Shown: in pieces, positions 16,394-24,881 of the stretch
Position numbering within the stretch: the first letter of the stretch is position 1
How the letters are laid out: each line of letters opens with the position of its first letter
NCBI RefSeq assembly: GCF_943914685.1
Contig: NZ_CALUCZ010000003.1
Coordinates: 85,748 to 149,747 of the forward strand
DNA from: an uncultured Mobiluncus sp.
GTDB lineage: Bacteria; Actinomycetota; Actinomycetes; Actinomycetales; Actinomycetaceae
Reading direction: 5' to 3'
Length of the DNA stretch: 64,000 nt
Notes under the pieces: generated by a model
Seen by the model: only the letters and a program-made list of their open reading frames with translations
Database searches by the model: none
What the model was told of the DNA's origin: nothing
Position numbers and translations under genes: made by a program

Positions 16394-16537
16394 ATGACTT
16401 CGGTTCCTCTGCGCTTTGAGGCATCGGAATTAATTGCACGCCGTACCGACACCCAGAAACGGCTCGCACAAGCGTACATATTGGACACAAACCTACGACT
16501 GTCTGAAACTTGCCGCCTAGAGGGTTCACTTTTTTGA
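16394..16537 (+). other. Possible small ORF, 47 aa, in the gap between exporter and zinc-ribbon genes
   Basis: An ATG-to-TGA frame encoding MTSVPLRFEASELIARRTDT and 27 further residues, with a protein-like, helix-forming composition. There is no convincing ribosome-binding site. The intergenic stretch 16232-16550 otherwise holds only the operator candidate near its left end. It may be chance or a gene fragment. Confidence 0.2.
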
Positions 16538-16550
16538 AAAAGGATTCACC

Positions 16551-17099
16551 CTAAATGAAATCCCCGTGACCTGCGTGGAACTCCACATATCCACATTTAA
16601 CGCAAAGACCTGCCTCGCTGTTTAATACCTCCGCCGCTCCGTATAGCTTCTTGGCTTTAAGGTACTCGTCTCTATATTCGTAGGCGATGCTGGCCGGGTC
16701 AACCCAGTCCAAAGCCTCGCCGCATTGGGGACATCCCTCGAGTATTTCTTCGTCGGTGGGGAGCCAATCGAATCCTTCAATCTCAGGGCCAGACATGATG
16801 CCGAAGTTGTCGCACTCGAGGCAGACCCAACAATCCTGGTTTTCCCCTTGGCAATAGAACGGGGATTCCATATACTCCTTAACTTGGTTTGGGTACATTT
16901 GCTCCAAATCGGAGAAAGTAGTCCACTTGACCTCTCCGCCACAATTGTCGCAGGTGCGCCGAAATATCTCACCAAATATGTCGGGCTGTTGGGGTTGAGC
17001 GGCTTCCCTTTGCTTTTGTTCCCTTGCCGCCTCGGTGTATTTCTGACCGGTCTTTTCCTGACGGTTGCGGATACGGCGTTTCTGGTTTTGGTTGCTCAT
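16551..17099 (-). CDS. Zinc-ribbon protein of unknown function
   Basis: A 182-residue cytoplasmic protein. A basic N-terminus (KRRIRNRQEKTGQKYTEAAR) resembles the R-Q-TG-YT-A segment found at the start of many uncharacterised actinobacterial proteins. Then come four CxxC knuckles (CDNCGG, CLECD, CPQCG, CVKCG) and two extra Cys before the second, consistent with two zinc ribbons. The region between is acidic. Start at 17099; an in-frame ATG seven codons upstream is possible. It is a single gene with no functional context. Confidence 0.65.
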   Translation of the reverse strand: MSNQNQKRRIRNRQEKTGQKYTEAAREQKQREAAQPQQPDIFGEIFRRTCDNCGGEVKWTTFSDLEQMYPNQVKEYMESPFYCQGENQDCWVCLECDNFGIMSGPEIEGFDWLPTDEEILEGCPQCGEALDWVDPASIAYEYRDEYLKAKKLYGAAEVLNSEAGLCVKCGYVEFHAGHGDFI

Positions 17100-17342
17100 G
17101 ATTGTCGCTTTCAGGCACACGTCCCCGCTCGCGTGTACCGATAGGTTACGCGAACAATTACCAGCGACCCCTGGGGAGCCTTGTCCTCTAACGACAGGCG
17201 GACGCGGGAATCCGTGCTGTCTTGGAGATGAGCAGGCTGACTCTGCTCGCTGGCAACGTTACCAGATGTCCGTCGAGTCACGGCTCCTCATAGAGCGAGT
17301 TGCTGGTTTAATACCTAATTAGATGAATCGAAGGAATCTCAC

Positions 17343-17892
17343 ATGAACCAGCCACCTGACTCAGAAGCGCACAATGCCGCCGTTGATACGGTGAAACGCT
17401 CCGTGTTCGAGATGACCGATCTTACTATCGACCACACCCCTTTTGAGGAAAACGTCTCGTTCCTGATTTTCAACGATTCCAGTGACGGCTGGGGTGCGTC
17501 CGTCCGGCTCATCGCCGTAGCTGACGGGTTCACGGTCACGGACGCTGACGCTGACACCGGGGGGAATTTTCGCTTTAGTTCTCGACCCAGTGGGTGAAAC
17601 ACCACGGGTCTGCATCATGAATGGTCTTGAGCTGGCGCGTCTGAAAAACGCCTACGAGGGTGGTCCGTCCCCGGATTCCTCCGCAATAAGGCTTCCACTG
17701 ACCGACGAGATTACCCAGACGTTGCTCATTAACTATGAAGTAACGCCCGACCGGTGCCACACCACCCCCGGAGGGTTGCCGCGGGGTCTGGGTCTGCGTT
17801 GGCTGGGGTTGCGGCCCGGGTCGCGGAAAAACGCCCAGTCCGCCCCACTGGAGCGTAGGCACTTCCCAAGGGGGTGCTTTTACTTCGCATAA
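17343..17892 (+). pseudogene. Hypothetical gene interrupted by a frameshift at a G run
   Basis: The first frame (17343-17597) starts at an ATG with AAGGAATCTCAC before it and encodes 84 residues ending just after a six-G run. One base on, the next frame continues with protein-like sequence (GIFALVLDPVGETPRVC, then NGLELARLKNAYEGG) to 17892. Joining the frames at the G run would give a protein of about 180 residues; with one G fewer the frame is continuous. I do not recognise the family. The last 50 or so residues look less protein-like, so a second lesion or an earlier true end is possible. Alternatives are sequencing error or a phase-variable gene. A weak hairpin near 17857-17882 is followed by TTTT. 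Confidence 0.4.
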
Positions 17893-17961
17893 TCGCCCAT
17901 CGCTATCATCAGAACTCCAAGTGTTCGTTTTCATGTCGGTGGTCAGTTACACGTTTAGGAG

Positions 17962-18636
17962 TTACTCCGTCCTTAATTCCAGTTGCCCTATTTTCACGGC
18001 GATTTCGCCGCGCCGGGCTCCGAGTTCGGTGATGACATCACGGACATAGCTTCCGACTGTATTTTCGGCGAGCCCAGTCGCCCGGGAGATTTCCCGGTTT
18101 GTCATTGACTGGGCCAGACAGTCGGCAACTTTGCGCAGTCGCGGGGGAAGATTCTCTAAACGGCGGGCAAATTCGGGGTCAACAGGTTCAGGCTCTCCTT
18201 GCAGGTAAAAGTCTCGCAGCATATCCAACGGGCGGTCGTCCAACACGGTTTTTCCTTTATAAGCGCGGTGAATGAGTTCGGCAATTTCCTCTGACGGTGT
18301 GTCCTTGGTCAAAAATCCTTTAGCCCCGGTCTCGAGCGCCTGGCGTAAGGTTTCGGGACGCTCAAAAGCGGTCAGCATGAGTGCCACCGCTTCAGGGCGC
18401 TGTTCTAGGAGCCGTTGCAAAGTGGCGATACCATCCAAACCAGGCATCCCAATATCCAGCAGTGCCACATCCCACTTGACTCGCGAGGCCAATTCCAGCA
18501 GTGCAGTCCCGCAATTAGCCGTACCCACCAGGTCTAGGCTCGGCTGTCTACGGAGGAGAATGCTTTCCTGCTCCATATAGAGGGGGTCATCATCGGCAAA
18601 AATCACCCGCAACACTGAATCGTTATTGTTTTGCAT
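17962..18636 (-). CDS. NarL/LuxR-family response regulator
   Basis: A 224-residue two-component regulator. The receiver domain has acidic pocket FADDD, phospho-acceptor Asp in VALLDIGMPGLDG, and Lys in FLTKDTP. The C-terminal LuxR-type helix-turn-helix includes SMTNREISRATGLAENTVGS. The start at 18636 has GGAGGGGG upstream and lies within the last codons of the sensor kinase gene, overlapping it by 14 bases. It probably controls the divergent ABC exporter (19993-21362). Confidence 0.92.
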   Translation of the reverse strand: MQNNNDSVLRVIFADDDPLYMEQESILLRRQPSLDLVGTANCGTALLELASRVKWDVALLDIGMPGLDGIATLQRLLEQRPEAVALMLTAFERPETLRQALETGAKGFLTKDTPSEEIAELIHRAYKGKTVLDDRPLDMLRDFYLQGEPEPVDPEFARRLENLPPRLRKVADCLAQSMTNREISRATGLAENTVGSYVRDVITELGARRGEIAVKIGQLELRTE

Positions 18637-19765
18637 TAAAGTCCCCCTCCTCGATGGGTAGCTCTGCGTGGACAATCCACCAACCGTTGCTCGACCACGC
18701 TTCGAGGCTGCCCCCGGAATCATCCAGGCGCTTTTCTAGCTGTAGAAGGCCTTTCCCGGAACTCATCACCGCGTCCTGAACTTCTTCAGATACCCGATTT
18801 TTCATCATAAATTCCACGAGGTTGCCGCTGCGAGAAATGCTTAGGGTCACCGGCGCGCTGGGGGAAGCATATTTGATTGCATTGGTTATGGATTCGCGCA
18901 AAACAGTGATTAGTTGATCCTCGATGTAATCAGGCAGCGCTTTCAGTTCTTGCCCGCTGGAATCCAGCTCGAGGTGAAGCCCCGCCCCGGCGGCGACGCT
19001 GGTGGCCCTGTCCAGTTCTTTTTTGAGGTGCGGGCGGATTTCTTTTTGATCCTGCCTAGTGTCTAACAGTTGGATAATCTCTCGCAACTCGCTAAGAGCG
19101 TTTCTTGTTTCTTGACGCAATAGTTCTGCCTTGGAATGCGTGGGTGAATCGGATGGTAGTTCCCCGCAAATTACCTCAGCGGTAGACGCCACAATGGAAA
19201 GAGTCCCAGCCACTGAATCGTGCAGTTGCACCGATAAACCATCACGAAAGGCCTGGGTTTCTTGGATGGTTTGGAGCTTTTGATTCCATAACTGGTTCAA
19301 AGCGCTGTCACGTTCATCAACGTATCTTCGCAGCATATACCCAGCAGTGAAACTGGCAATAAGCAGTATGGACGTAAGAATGCTCGTTGCTGGATAGAGC
19401 GGTGCACCCAGGAAGAAGCTCGCCGCAAGGAAGATTATTGCTAGTACGGCATCGACATAGTACCTACGCCACCCCCATAGAAAGATTACGGCCATGCACA
19501 GATATCCCAGCATTCCCACGAATGAGCTGGGTAGAGCCACAAAAATTGCATCAGCTAAGAGATAGATCCAGCCACCTAGTCGGGGCCAAAACAGGAATAA
19601 TATCGATGAAATACTGAGAATGGCAGCGGCAATCAAGCTTGTTGGGCGCGGCGGAACCTGGAATAAAAAGAGGTCAACCCCCAAAGCAAGGACTATAAGC
19701 AACAGCATTCCGAGACGATAGCCCCAGACTGATTTCTGCGGCCCCAATGACTCAAAATATCTCAT
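18623..19765 (-). CDS. Sensor histidine kinase (HisKA_3 / NarX-DesK type)
   Basis: A 380-residue membrane kinase. Five or so membrane segments occupy about residues 15-150 with very short loops, so sensing is probably within the membrane or through a partner. The dimerisation and phospho-acceptor segment is VQLHDSVAGTLS. The ATPase domain has an N-box (ITNAIKYA) and a G-box (GKGLLQLEKRL). It pairs with the overlapping response regulator. Kinases with this intramembrane layout beside ABC exporters often respond to cell-envelope peptides, which is a reasonable but unproven guess here. Confidence 0.9.
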   Translation of the reverse strand: MRYFESLGPQKSVWGYRLGMLLLIVLALGVDLFLFQVPPRPTSLIAAAILSISSILFLFWPRLGGWIYLLADAIFVALPSSFVGMLGYLCMAVIFLWGWRRYYVDAVLAIIFLAASFFLGAPLYPATSILTSILLIASFTAGYMLRRYVDERDSALNQLWNQKLQTIQETQAFRDGLSVQLHDSVAGTLSIVASTAEVICGELPSDSPTHSKAELLRQETRNALSELREIIQLLDTRQDQKEIRPHLKKELDRATSVAAGAGLHLELDSSGQELKALPDYIEDQLITVLRESITNAIKYASPSAPVTLSISRSGNLVEFMMKNRVSEEVQDAVMSSGKGLLQLEKRLDDSGGSLEAWSSNGWWIVHAELPIEEGDFNAKQ

Positions 19766-19830
19766 GAAGACTTCCCAGTTCGCAGCAAGTCACATCCTAT
19801 CAGAGGCTACTTCCGCTAGGAAGTTTCTAC

Positions 19831-19852
19831 AATACCCCGATTTTGGGGTATT
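19831..19852. promoter_or_regulatory. Inverted repeat in the divergent kinase/ABC exporter promoter region
   Basis: AATACCCC, six bases, then GGGGTATT. It lies in the 227-bp gap between the kinase start (19765) and the ATPase start (19993) and is a candidate binding site for the response regulator. Confidence 0.45.
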
Positions 19853-19992
19853 CACACGCTTGATGTTCGTTGTTAGTCTGAAAAAGGCTCTCAACCCTTG
19901 CCTGATACGAACAGACTATTGTTTACTCTGATTGTCTGGCTTTGCGTAACCTTGACGCTTTGTTTAGTTGGATTGTCCAGAAGGAAGTAAAA

Positions 19993-20697
19993 ATGCTAGA
20001 AACACAAAACTTGGTCAAGTCGGTGGAGGGCAAAATCCTGGTTGATGATATCAGTTTCTTAGCTGAGCCCGGAGAAATCGTGGCAATCATCGGTCCTAAT
20101 GGTGCTGGTAAGTCCACGCTGCTGAAAATTCTTGCCACATTAATTTGGCCTACTTCCGGCAGTTTCAGTTTCCAAAACCGGCAAGTTGACGGAAAATCTT
20201 CCGATTGGTACCTCAGCATAATGGGAACGAATCTGTCACTGCCTAAGGGGGAGGACTCGCGTAGTTGTCTTGAATTGCTGGACTCTCGGTTGGTTTACGG
20301 TGAGGTAACCCATGTAACTCCGGAGAATAATCTCAAGACGGTAGGGCTGCTTGAGAAAGCACATATCCCCTTGTCGAAACTATCAACAGGGATGCGCTCT
20401 AGACTGGCTTTAGGTCTAGCGCTCACGAATCAGCCAGAATTGTTATTGTTGGATGAACCAACCACCGGAATCGATGCCTCCGGTGTAGAGGGATGTGTCG
20501 AAATCATTCGTTCTGCAACTGCTCGCGGAACAACGACAATTTTAGTGAGCCACGATTTTCCCCTTGTTTCTTCATTAGCGAATCGGATTTTCTTCATGAA
20601 CCAAGGTTCTTTCACAGACTCCTGCGCCAAACGCAATAAATATGATGCTTTCCTTAACAAATATTCAAATCTGATCAACGCACAGGTAAAAAAATGA
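19993..20697 (+). CDS. ABC exporter ATPase next to two-component system
   Basis: A 234-residue ATPase: Walker A GPNGAGKST, signature LSTGMRSRLAL (LSTGM instead of LSGGQ, as in CcmA/NatA-like exporters), Walker B LLLDEPTTGID, H-loop VSHDF. The start at 19993 is chosen for GAAGGA seven bases upstream; a longer frame from 19942 has none. It overlaps the permease gene by ATGA. Divergent transcription from the sensor kinase suggests the pair is the target of that system. Confidence 0.9.
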   Translation: MLETQNLVKSVEGKILVDDISFLAEPGEIVAIIGPNGAGKSTLLKILATLIWPTSGSFSFQNRQVDGKSSDWYLSIMGTNLSLPKGEDSRSCLELLDSRLVYGEVTHVTPENNLKTVGLLEKAHIPLSKLSTGMRSRLALGLALTNQPELLLLDEPTTGIDASGVEGCVEIIRSATARGTTTILVSHDFPLVSSLANRIFFMNQGSFTDSCAKRNKYDAFLNKYSNLINAQVKK

Positions 20698-21362
20698 AAC
20701 AGTACGAACGGCGTATTTTGAACAAAAAAGCTTATTGGATACTAGCGTCGGTTTCCTTGGCCGTACCGCTGGTGTTCTCTTTATTCTTTAGGTTGCTTGG
20801 CGTGGATGGGGCGACTTCTCTCGGGCCGTTTCCACTAACCCTGAGCATCTCTATACCTGCCGCGATTACGTTATTCATCGCTACGATATACGTGAGCTGG
20901 ATAGTATCCTACAGCGTTGTTTACGATTACCTTCCAGACAAACGCTCCTTCCTGTTTAGCCTCCCAGGTGGTCGGACGAAAGTGTTTCAAACTAAGTTGC
21001 ATTTGCACTCTGCGCTAGGCGCGGGCGCAGTGGCAATAGGATTTTGGATCTCTGAATCAATCTATTGCGCTGTCTCGGGAATCTCTTTACAGACGCCGCT
21101 ATTCTACGCGGCAATTTTGGCCATCTCAGTATTTAGCATGGCAATAATCGGTGCTTGCGTTGGGGTTATATCCGGGTCCACGCGCGCAACGGTGTTGAAC
21201 GGTATTATTTGGGCCTGCCTGATTCCGAATGCACTGGCAAATAGCGGTCCAGTCTGGGTGTCCTTAATCGCAGGCAGTAGTACCGCTGTTTTTTGTCTAG
21301 GTGTTGCTGCCGTATTGGGAATGTTGACCAGGCAGAAGGTGCGGAAAATCGACTGTTTTTAA
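20694..21362 (+). CDS. ABC exporter permease, C-terminus adjoining an IS remnant
   Basis: A 222-residue membrane protein with about six hydrophobic segments, the partner of the preceding ATPase. The last codons, including the TAA stop, meet the 3' end of a decayed IS3-type orfA on the other strand: the bases complementary to the stop lie inside the conserved NEILK codons of that fragment. The native C-terminus may therefore have been trimmed by an insertion and later deletion. The final residues (MLTRQKVRKIDCF) follow the last membrane helix, so the loss, if any, may be small. Confidence 0.75.
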   Translation: MKQYERRILNKKAYWILASVSLAVPLVFSLFFRLLGVDGATSLGPFPLTLSISIPAAITLFIATIYVSWIVSYSVVYDYLPDKRSFLFSLPGGRTKVFQTKLHLHSALGAGAVAIGFWISESIYCAVSGISLQTPLFYAAILAISVFSMAIIGACVGVISGSTRATVLNGIIWACLIPNALANSGPVWVSLIAGSSTAVFCLGVAAVLGMLTRQKVRKIDCF

Positions 21363-21625
21363 AATCTCATTCGCCCTACGCAGCTGCGCATTCTCACGTT
21401 TGAGCCGCTTGACTTCCTCATGCTCTTCACGCGTGAACCCCTGCCGCTCGCCCGTAACAACCAAATGCTACTCATACCAGCGGCGCAATAACTCGTTTGC
21501 AACCCCCAGCTTCGGCGCGATCTCACGGACCGCCCGCCACTGCGAACAAAACAATCACCAGCTAAGCAATCCACAAGCATACGCACCGCCCAATCCTTAA
21601 ACACCCGAGAATACCTCTTAACCAT
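21359..21625 (-). pseudogene. Remnant of an IS3-family transposase orfA
   Basis: The open frame begins MVKRYSRVFKDWAVRMLVD, typical of an IS3-family OrfA helix-turn-helix N-terminus, then becomes nonsense. Shifting frame after residue 28 restores the family sequence (VREIAPKLGVANELLRRWYE, then a TAG, then HLVVTGERQGFTREEHEEV and a Leu-zipper-like RLKRENAQLRRANEILK). So there is at least one frameshift and one nonsense codon, and orfB is absent. No terminal inverted repeats could be recognised. It is a dead insertion fragment. Confidence 0.82.
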
Positions 21626-21794
21626 GCCCCAATCCTCTCAAAAACGAGTAGGAACAAAACCCAATACACTTCAAAAAGACGCACAACTTAACATTCACGC
21701 TCAAATTGACATGAGGCACCACGGAGTTTGGCGTACCTTACATATTTTGATTGCGATAAGGGGGCCTGGGACTTCTATTCACAAGGGCGTTGGC

Positions 21795-22286
21795 TCACTC
21801 TTTGGGGAGCAGAACGATTCCGTCCATGTCAGCGTGCAAGATGTCTCCGGGACACCACGTGATGCCCCCGAAGTTTAGCTCCACATCGGTTTCACCCACG
21901 CTGTCTTTGGCGGATTTACGAGGGGTAGTGCCCAGCGCTTTCATACCCAGAGCCAGACCGAGAATCGTCGCCGAGTCGCGAATCGCCCCGTTGATGACGA
22001 CCCCGGCCCAACCGTTCTTTACCGCGGCACCCGCAATCATGTCCCCGCACAAGGCCGTGTGCAGGTCCCCCTCTCCGTCAACGACCAGGACCCGGCCCTC
22101 CCCCGGCGAGTTTAGCGTGGCTTTCACCAGGCCGTTGTCGAGGTGGCAGTGGATTGTTGTAATCTGGCCGGCGAAAGCCTTGTGTCCGCCAAAGTTAGCC
22201 ATCTGAATATCGCAAACCCGCAGCTTGTCACCGTATTCGTCATACAAATCCGTGGTCGCGAGGGGGGCTATCATGTTTTGTTTCAT
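21795..22286 (-). CDS. rraA: RraA-family protein (RNase E regulator-like / HMG aldolase-like)
   Basis: A 163-residue RraA-like protein. Recognisable segments are GRVLVVDGEGDLHTALCGD and GWAGVVINGAIRD, which carry the Gly/Asp/Arg residues of the family ring. Members either inhibit RNase E or act as 4-hydroxy-4-methyl-2-oxoglutarate aldolase; sequence alone does not decide. The start at 22286 has AAAGGAAACGACA before the ATG; an upstream ATG at 22340 has none. It lies about 100 bp after thiQ on the same strand and could be read through from the thiamine operon. Confidence 0.88.
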   Translation of the reverse strand: MKQNMIAPLATTDLYDEYGDKLRVCDIQMANFGGHKAFAGQITTIHCHLDNGLVKATLNSPGEGRVLVVDGEGDLHTALCGDMIAGAAVKNGWAGVVINGAIRDSATILGLALGMKALGTTPRKSAKDSVGETDVELNFGGITWCPGDILHADMDGIVLLPKE

Positions 22287-22384
22287 TGTCGTTTCCTTTC
22301 CGAAACACCACTGCATACCGCAAGAATGGTACGAATCCACCGGTCTCGGGGCGCTGGCGTCACCAGTCTAACGAATTTCTCGAA

Positions 22385-23152
22385 CTATCGAGGAGGAAAG
22401 CCGACCCCCAGGAATTTGGCGACTTCACGGGTCTCCGGGTGGGTTTTCAGCTCATCTAGTGTACCGGTCTGACGAATAACCCCAGCGAGCATGATCCCCA
22501 CCCGATCCGCCACTAGAGCCGCCTCCGCCTGATCGTGGGTGACGTAAACAGCAGTGATGTGGCTGCGTTTCACAATGTCGCGGATTTCGGCGGCTAATTC
22601 GTACTTCAACTGTTCGTCAAGGGCGGAAAGCGGCTCATCGAGTAGCAGCAGTTTTGGCCTGGCCGCTAGGGCGCGAGCGAGAGCGACCCGCCCGGCCTGC
22701 CCCCCCGAAAGCGTGTCAACACGGCGCTTTTCCATGCCCTCTAACTGCACCAGCTGCAGCATTTCGGCCACCGTGGCGGCTATCTCCGTTTTGCTAGGGC
22801 GCGGGCGGCGCAGTTCCAGGGCGTAGCCGACATTGCGTTCCACGTTGCGGTTGGCAAACAGCTGGCCGTCTTGAAACAGCATCGCGAATCCGCGCCGATG
22901 GGTGGGAATGGGCTCCTGGTTGACGCCGTCCCAGGTCAGGGTGCCGGAATCGGCCGGCAGCAATCCCGCCACAACCTGCAGCAGGGTTGATTTCCCGCAG
23001 CCGGACGGACCCAGCAGCACCATAATTTCGCCTTTGCCCACGTCCAGCTTCACGTCCTGCAAAATGGGTACGGGGGCCTCACCGCGTCGGTTTGGCGGGT
23101 AGGAAAAGGTCACTTGCCGCAGGCACAAGCCCTGGTGGGCAGTATCGTTCAT
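22385..23152 (-). CDS. thiQ: Thiamine ABC transporter ATPase (ThiQ-like)
   Basis: A 255-residue import ATPase: Walker A GPSGCGKST, Q-loop AMLFQDGQLFANRNV, signature LSGGQAGRVAL, Walker B LLLDEPLSALDE, H-loop VTHDQAEA. Taken alone the protein resembles both iron and thiamine importers. The TPP riboswitch at the head of the operon favours thiamine or TPP. It starts just after the permease stop, last in the order thiB-thiP-thiQ. Confidence 0.88.
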   Translation of the reverse strand: MNDTAHQGLCLRQVTFSYPPNRRGEAPVPILQDVKLDVGKGEIMVLLGPSGCGKSTLLQVVAGLLPADSGTLTWDGVNQEPIPTHRRGFAMLFQDGQLFANRNVERNVGYALELRRPRPSKTEIAATVAEMLQLVQLEGMEKRRVDTLSGGQAGRVALARALAARPKLLLLDEPLSALDEQLKYELAAEIRDIVKRSHITAVYVTHDQAEAALVADRVGIMLAGVIRQTGTLDELKTHPETREVAKFLGVGFPPR

Positions 23153-23156
23153 GTGT

Positions 23157-24854
23157 TTATTCTCCCTTCTGGGACAGTCGCCGCCGCGGGTCCCGCGTCA
23201 ACAGGGTAAAACCGTTTTCTGCCACGAACATGACCAATGCACAAGTCAGCGCCAGCACTACGCTCGCGGCGGCGCTCGCTCCTTGTGCCTGCGCGGACGG
23301 ACGGGAACTCAAAGCAAAAATCGCCACCGGCAGTGTCGGCTCCAGCGGCCTGGCCAGGAAACTGGTCGCCCCAAACTCCCCCAGCGAAATCGCGAAAGCG
23401 AAACCGGCCCCGACTCCGCTGACCCGCGCCAAAATGGGCAGCTCCACCGTGACGAAAGACTGCAGGCGATTGGCCCCTAAAGTCGCTGCCGCCTCCCGCA
23501 GATGCGGATTGATGGCGCGCAAGGTCGGCAGGACCGAACGCAGCACCAGCGGCACCGCCACCACCGCTTGTGCGGCCGCTAGAAACGCCGCGTTAGCGGG
23601 CAGAGAAAGCGGCGGGGCCTGCAAAGTTATCAACATTCCGAAACCCACCGTAACCGCGCTGACCCCTTGGGGAGAGGAAAACAGCATATCGAACAGTTCC
23701 TGAGCCCCGCGCCATCGCGAGTTCGGCGGCACTCGGCGGGACACGACCAGAGCTACCGATAACCCCATGACCAGGGAAATCGCGCAGGAGAGCAGCGCCA
23801 CCTGCAGGGAATACCCCCACGCTCCCCAGGCCGTACCCGGCAGCTGCGCCACGATCCCCGGCTGGCCCAACGCCCGATAGTTCGCCAGCGTCCAGCGACC
23901 CGCCAAACGCAGCGAAGCCACCACCATGAAAATCAGCGGCACCGCCACCAACAAAATCCCAAAACAGGTCAAAACCAGCGCGAAAATATCCTCACGGCGC
24001 ACCCGCCGGGGAGGGACTGTGCGCAACGCCCCCGCACGTTCAAAACGCGCCCGCGCCACCCCATTAATACCTAGAGCCGCCAACACGATGAGGATCTGCA
24101 GGATAGACAAAACCGCGGCTCCTGAAAGATTGAGGTAACTGGCGGTTTCCAGGTAAATCTCGACTTCCAACGTCGTGATTTTTACCCCACCCAGCACCCG
24201 AATCAGGCCGTAAGACGTGATACAATACAGGAACACCAGGGAGGCCGCGGCAAAAATCGCCGGACCCAACCGGGGCAGGGTCACGGTCAAAAACGCCCGG
24301 GCCGGACTGGCCCCGAGCGCCCGCGCGGCTTGCGCGGGACGCGGATCCAAACGCATCCAGGCGTTGCCAACGATTCTCGAGACCAGGGAAAAGTTAAAAA
24401 ACACCATCGCCAAGATAATCGCGGTACGGCTCTCGGACAGACCCAGGAACCCCAAAGGGGCACCCGGCCCCAACAAGTTTTGGAACGCCACCCCGACCAC
24501 TACGGAGGGCAACACGAAAGGCACCCCGGTGAGGGTGCGCCATACTCGACGTCCCGGAATCCGCAGCCCGTAAAGCACCCAGGCTCCGGCGACACCTAGG
24601 AAAACTGAGAATATGGTCCCCAGCAACCCCATCTCCAGGGTCCAAAACAGGGTCGTCCACGTTCGAGTTCGACCGAGCATTTCACGCAAAGCCCCACCAA
24701 AGCCGGCACTCCCGCCGGAACCCAGACCGGTCGCCGTACCGCTCAGCCCCAGGCCGATAATCCGCAGGGTCGGCCACAGAAAAAACAGCCCCAGGAAGGC
24801 CAGCGGCAGGAAAACCATCACCGCTATAGCCACCCTGGGGGCTGTCTTTTCCAT
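23157..24854 (-). CDS. thiP: Thiamine ABC transporter permease (ThiP-like, fused two-domain)
   Basis: A 565-residue permease made of two homologous halves, each with about six membrane segments. Each half carries an EAA-type loop for ATPase contact (AARALGASPARAFLTVTLP in the first, REAAATLGANRLQSFVTVEL in the second). This fused form is usual for ThiP and FbpB-type importers. It lies 27 bp after thiB and 4 bp before thiQ. Confidence 0.9.
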   Translation of the reverse strand: MEKTAPRVAIAVMVFLPLAFLGLFFLWPTLRIIGLGLSGTATGLGSGGSAGFGGALREMLGRTRTWTTLFWTLEMGLLGTIFSVFLGVAGAWVLYGLRIPGRRVWRTLTGVPFVLPSVVVGVAFQNLLGPGAPLGFLGLSESRTAIILAMVFFNFSLVSRIVGNAWMRLDPRPAQAARALGASPARAFLTVTLPRLGPAIFAAASLVFLYCITSYGLIRVLGGVKITTLEVEIYLETASYLNLSGAAVLSILQILIVLAALGINGVARARFERAGALRTVPPRRVRREDIFALVLTCFGILLVAVPLIFMVVASLRLAGRWTLANYRALGQPGIVAQLPGTAWGAWGYSLQVALLSCAISLVMGLSVALVVSRRVPPNSRWRGAQELFDMLFSSPQGVSAVTVGFGMLITLQAPPLSLPANAAFLAAAQAVVAVPLVLRSVLPTLRAINPHLREAAATLGANRLQSFVTVELPILARVSGVGAGFAFAISLGEFGATSFLARPLEPTLPVAIFALSSRPSAQAQGASAAASVVLALTCALVMFVAENGFTLLTRDPRRRLSQKGE

Positions 24855-24881
24855 TTATCGCCTTTCGAATGCTCGGGACGA

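Noticed and set aside
17575..17934. A minus-strand 119-codon frame opposite the split gene
   Set aside because: No ribosome-binding site, Pro/Gln-rich chance composition; the plus-strand frame has a good start signal.
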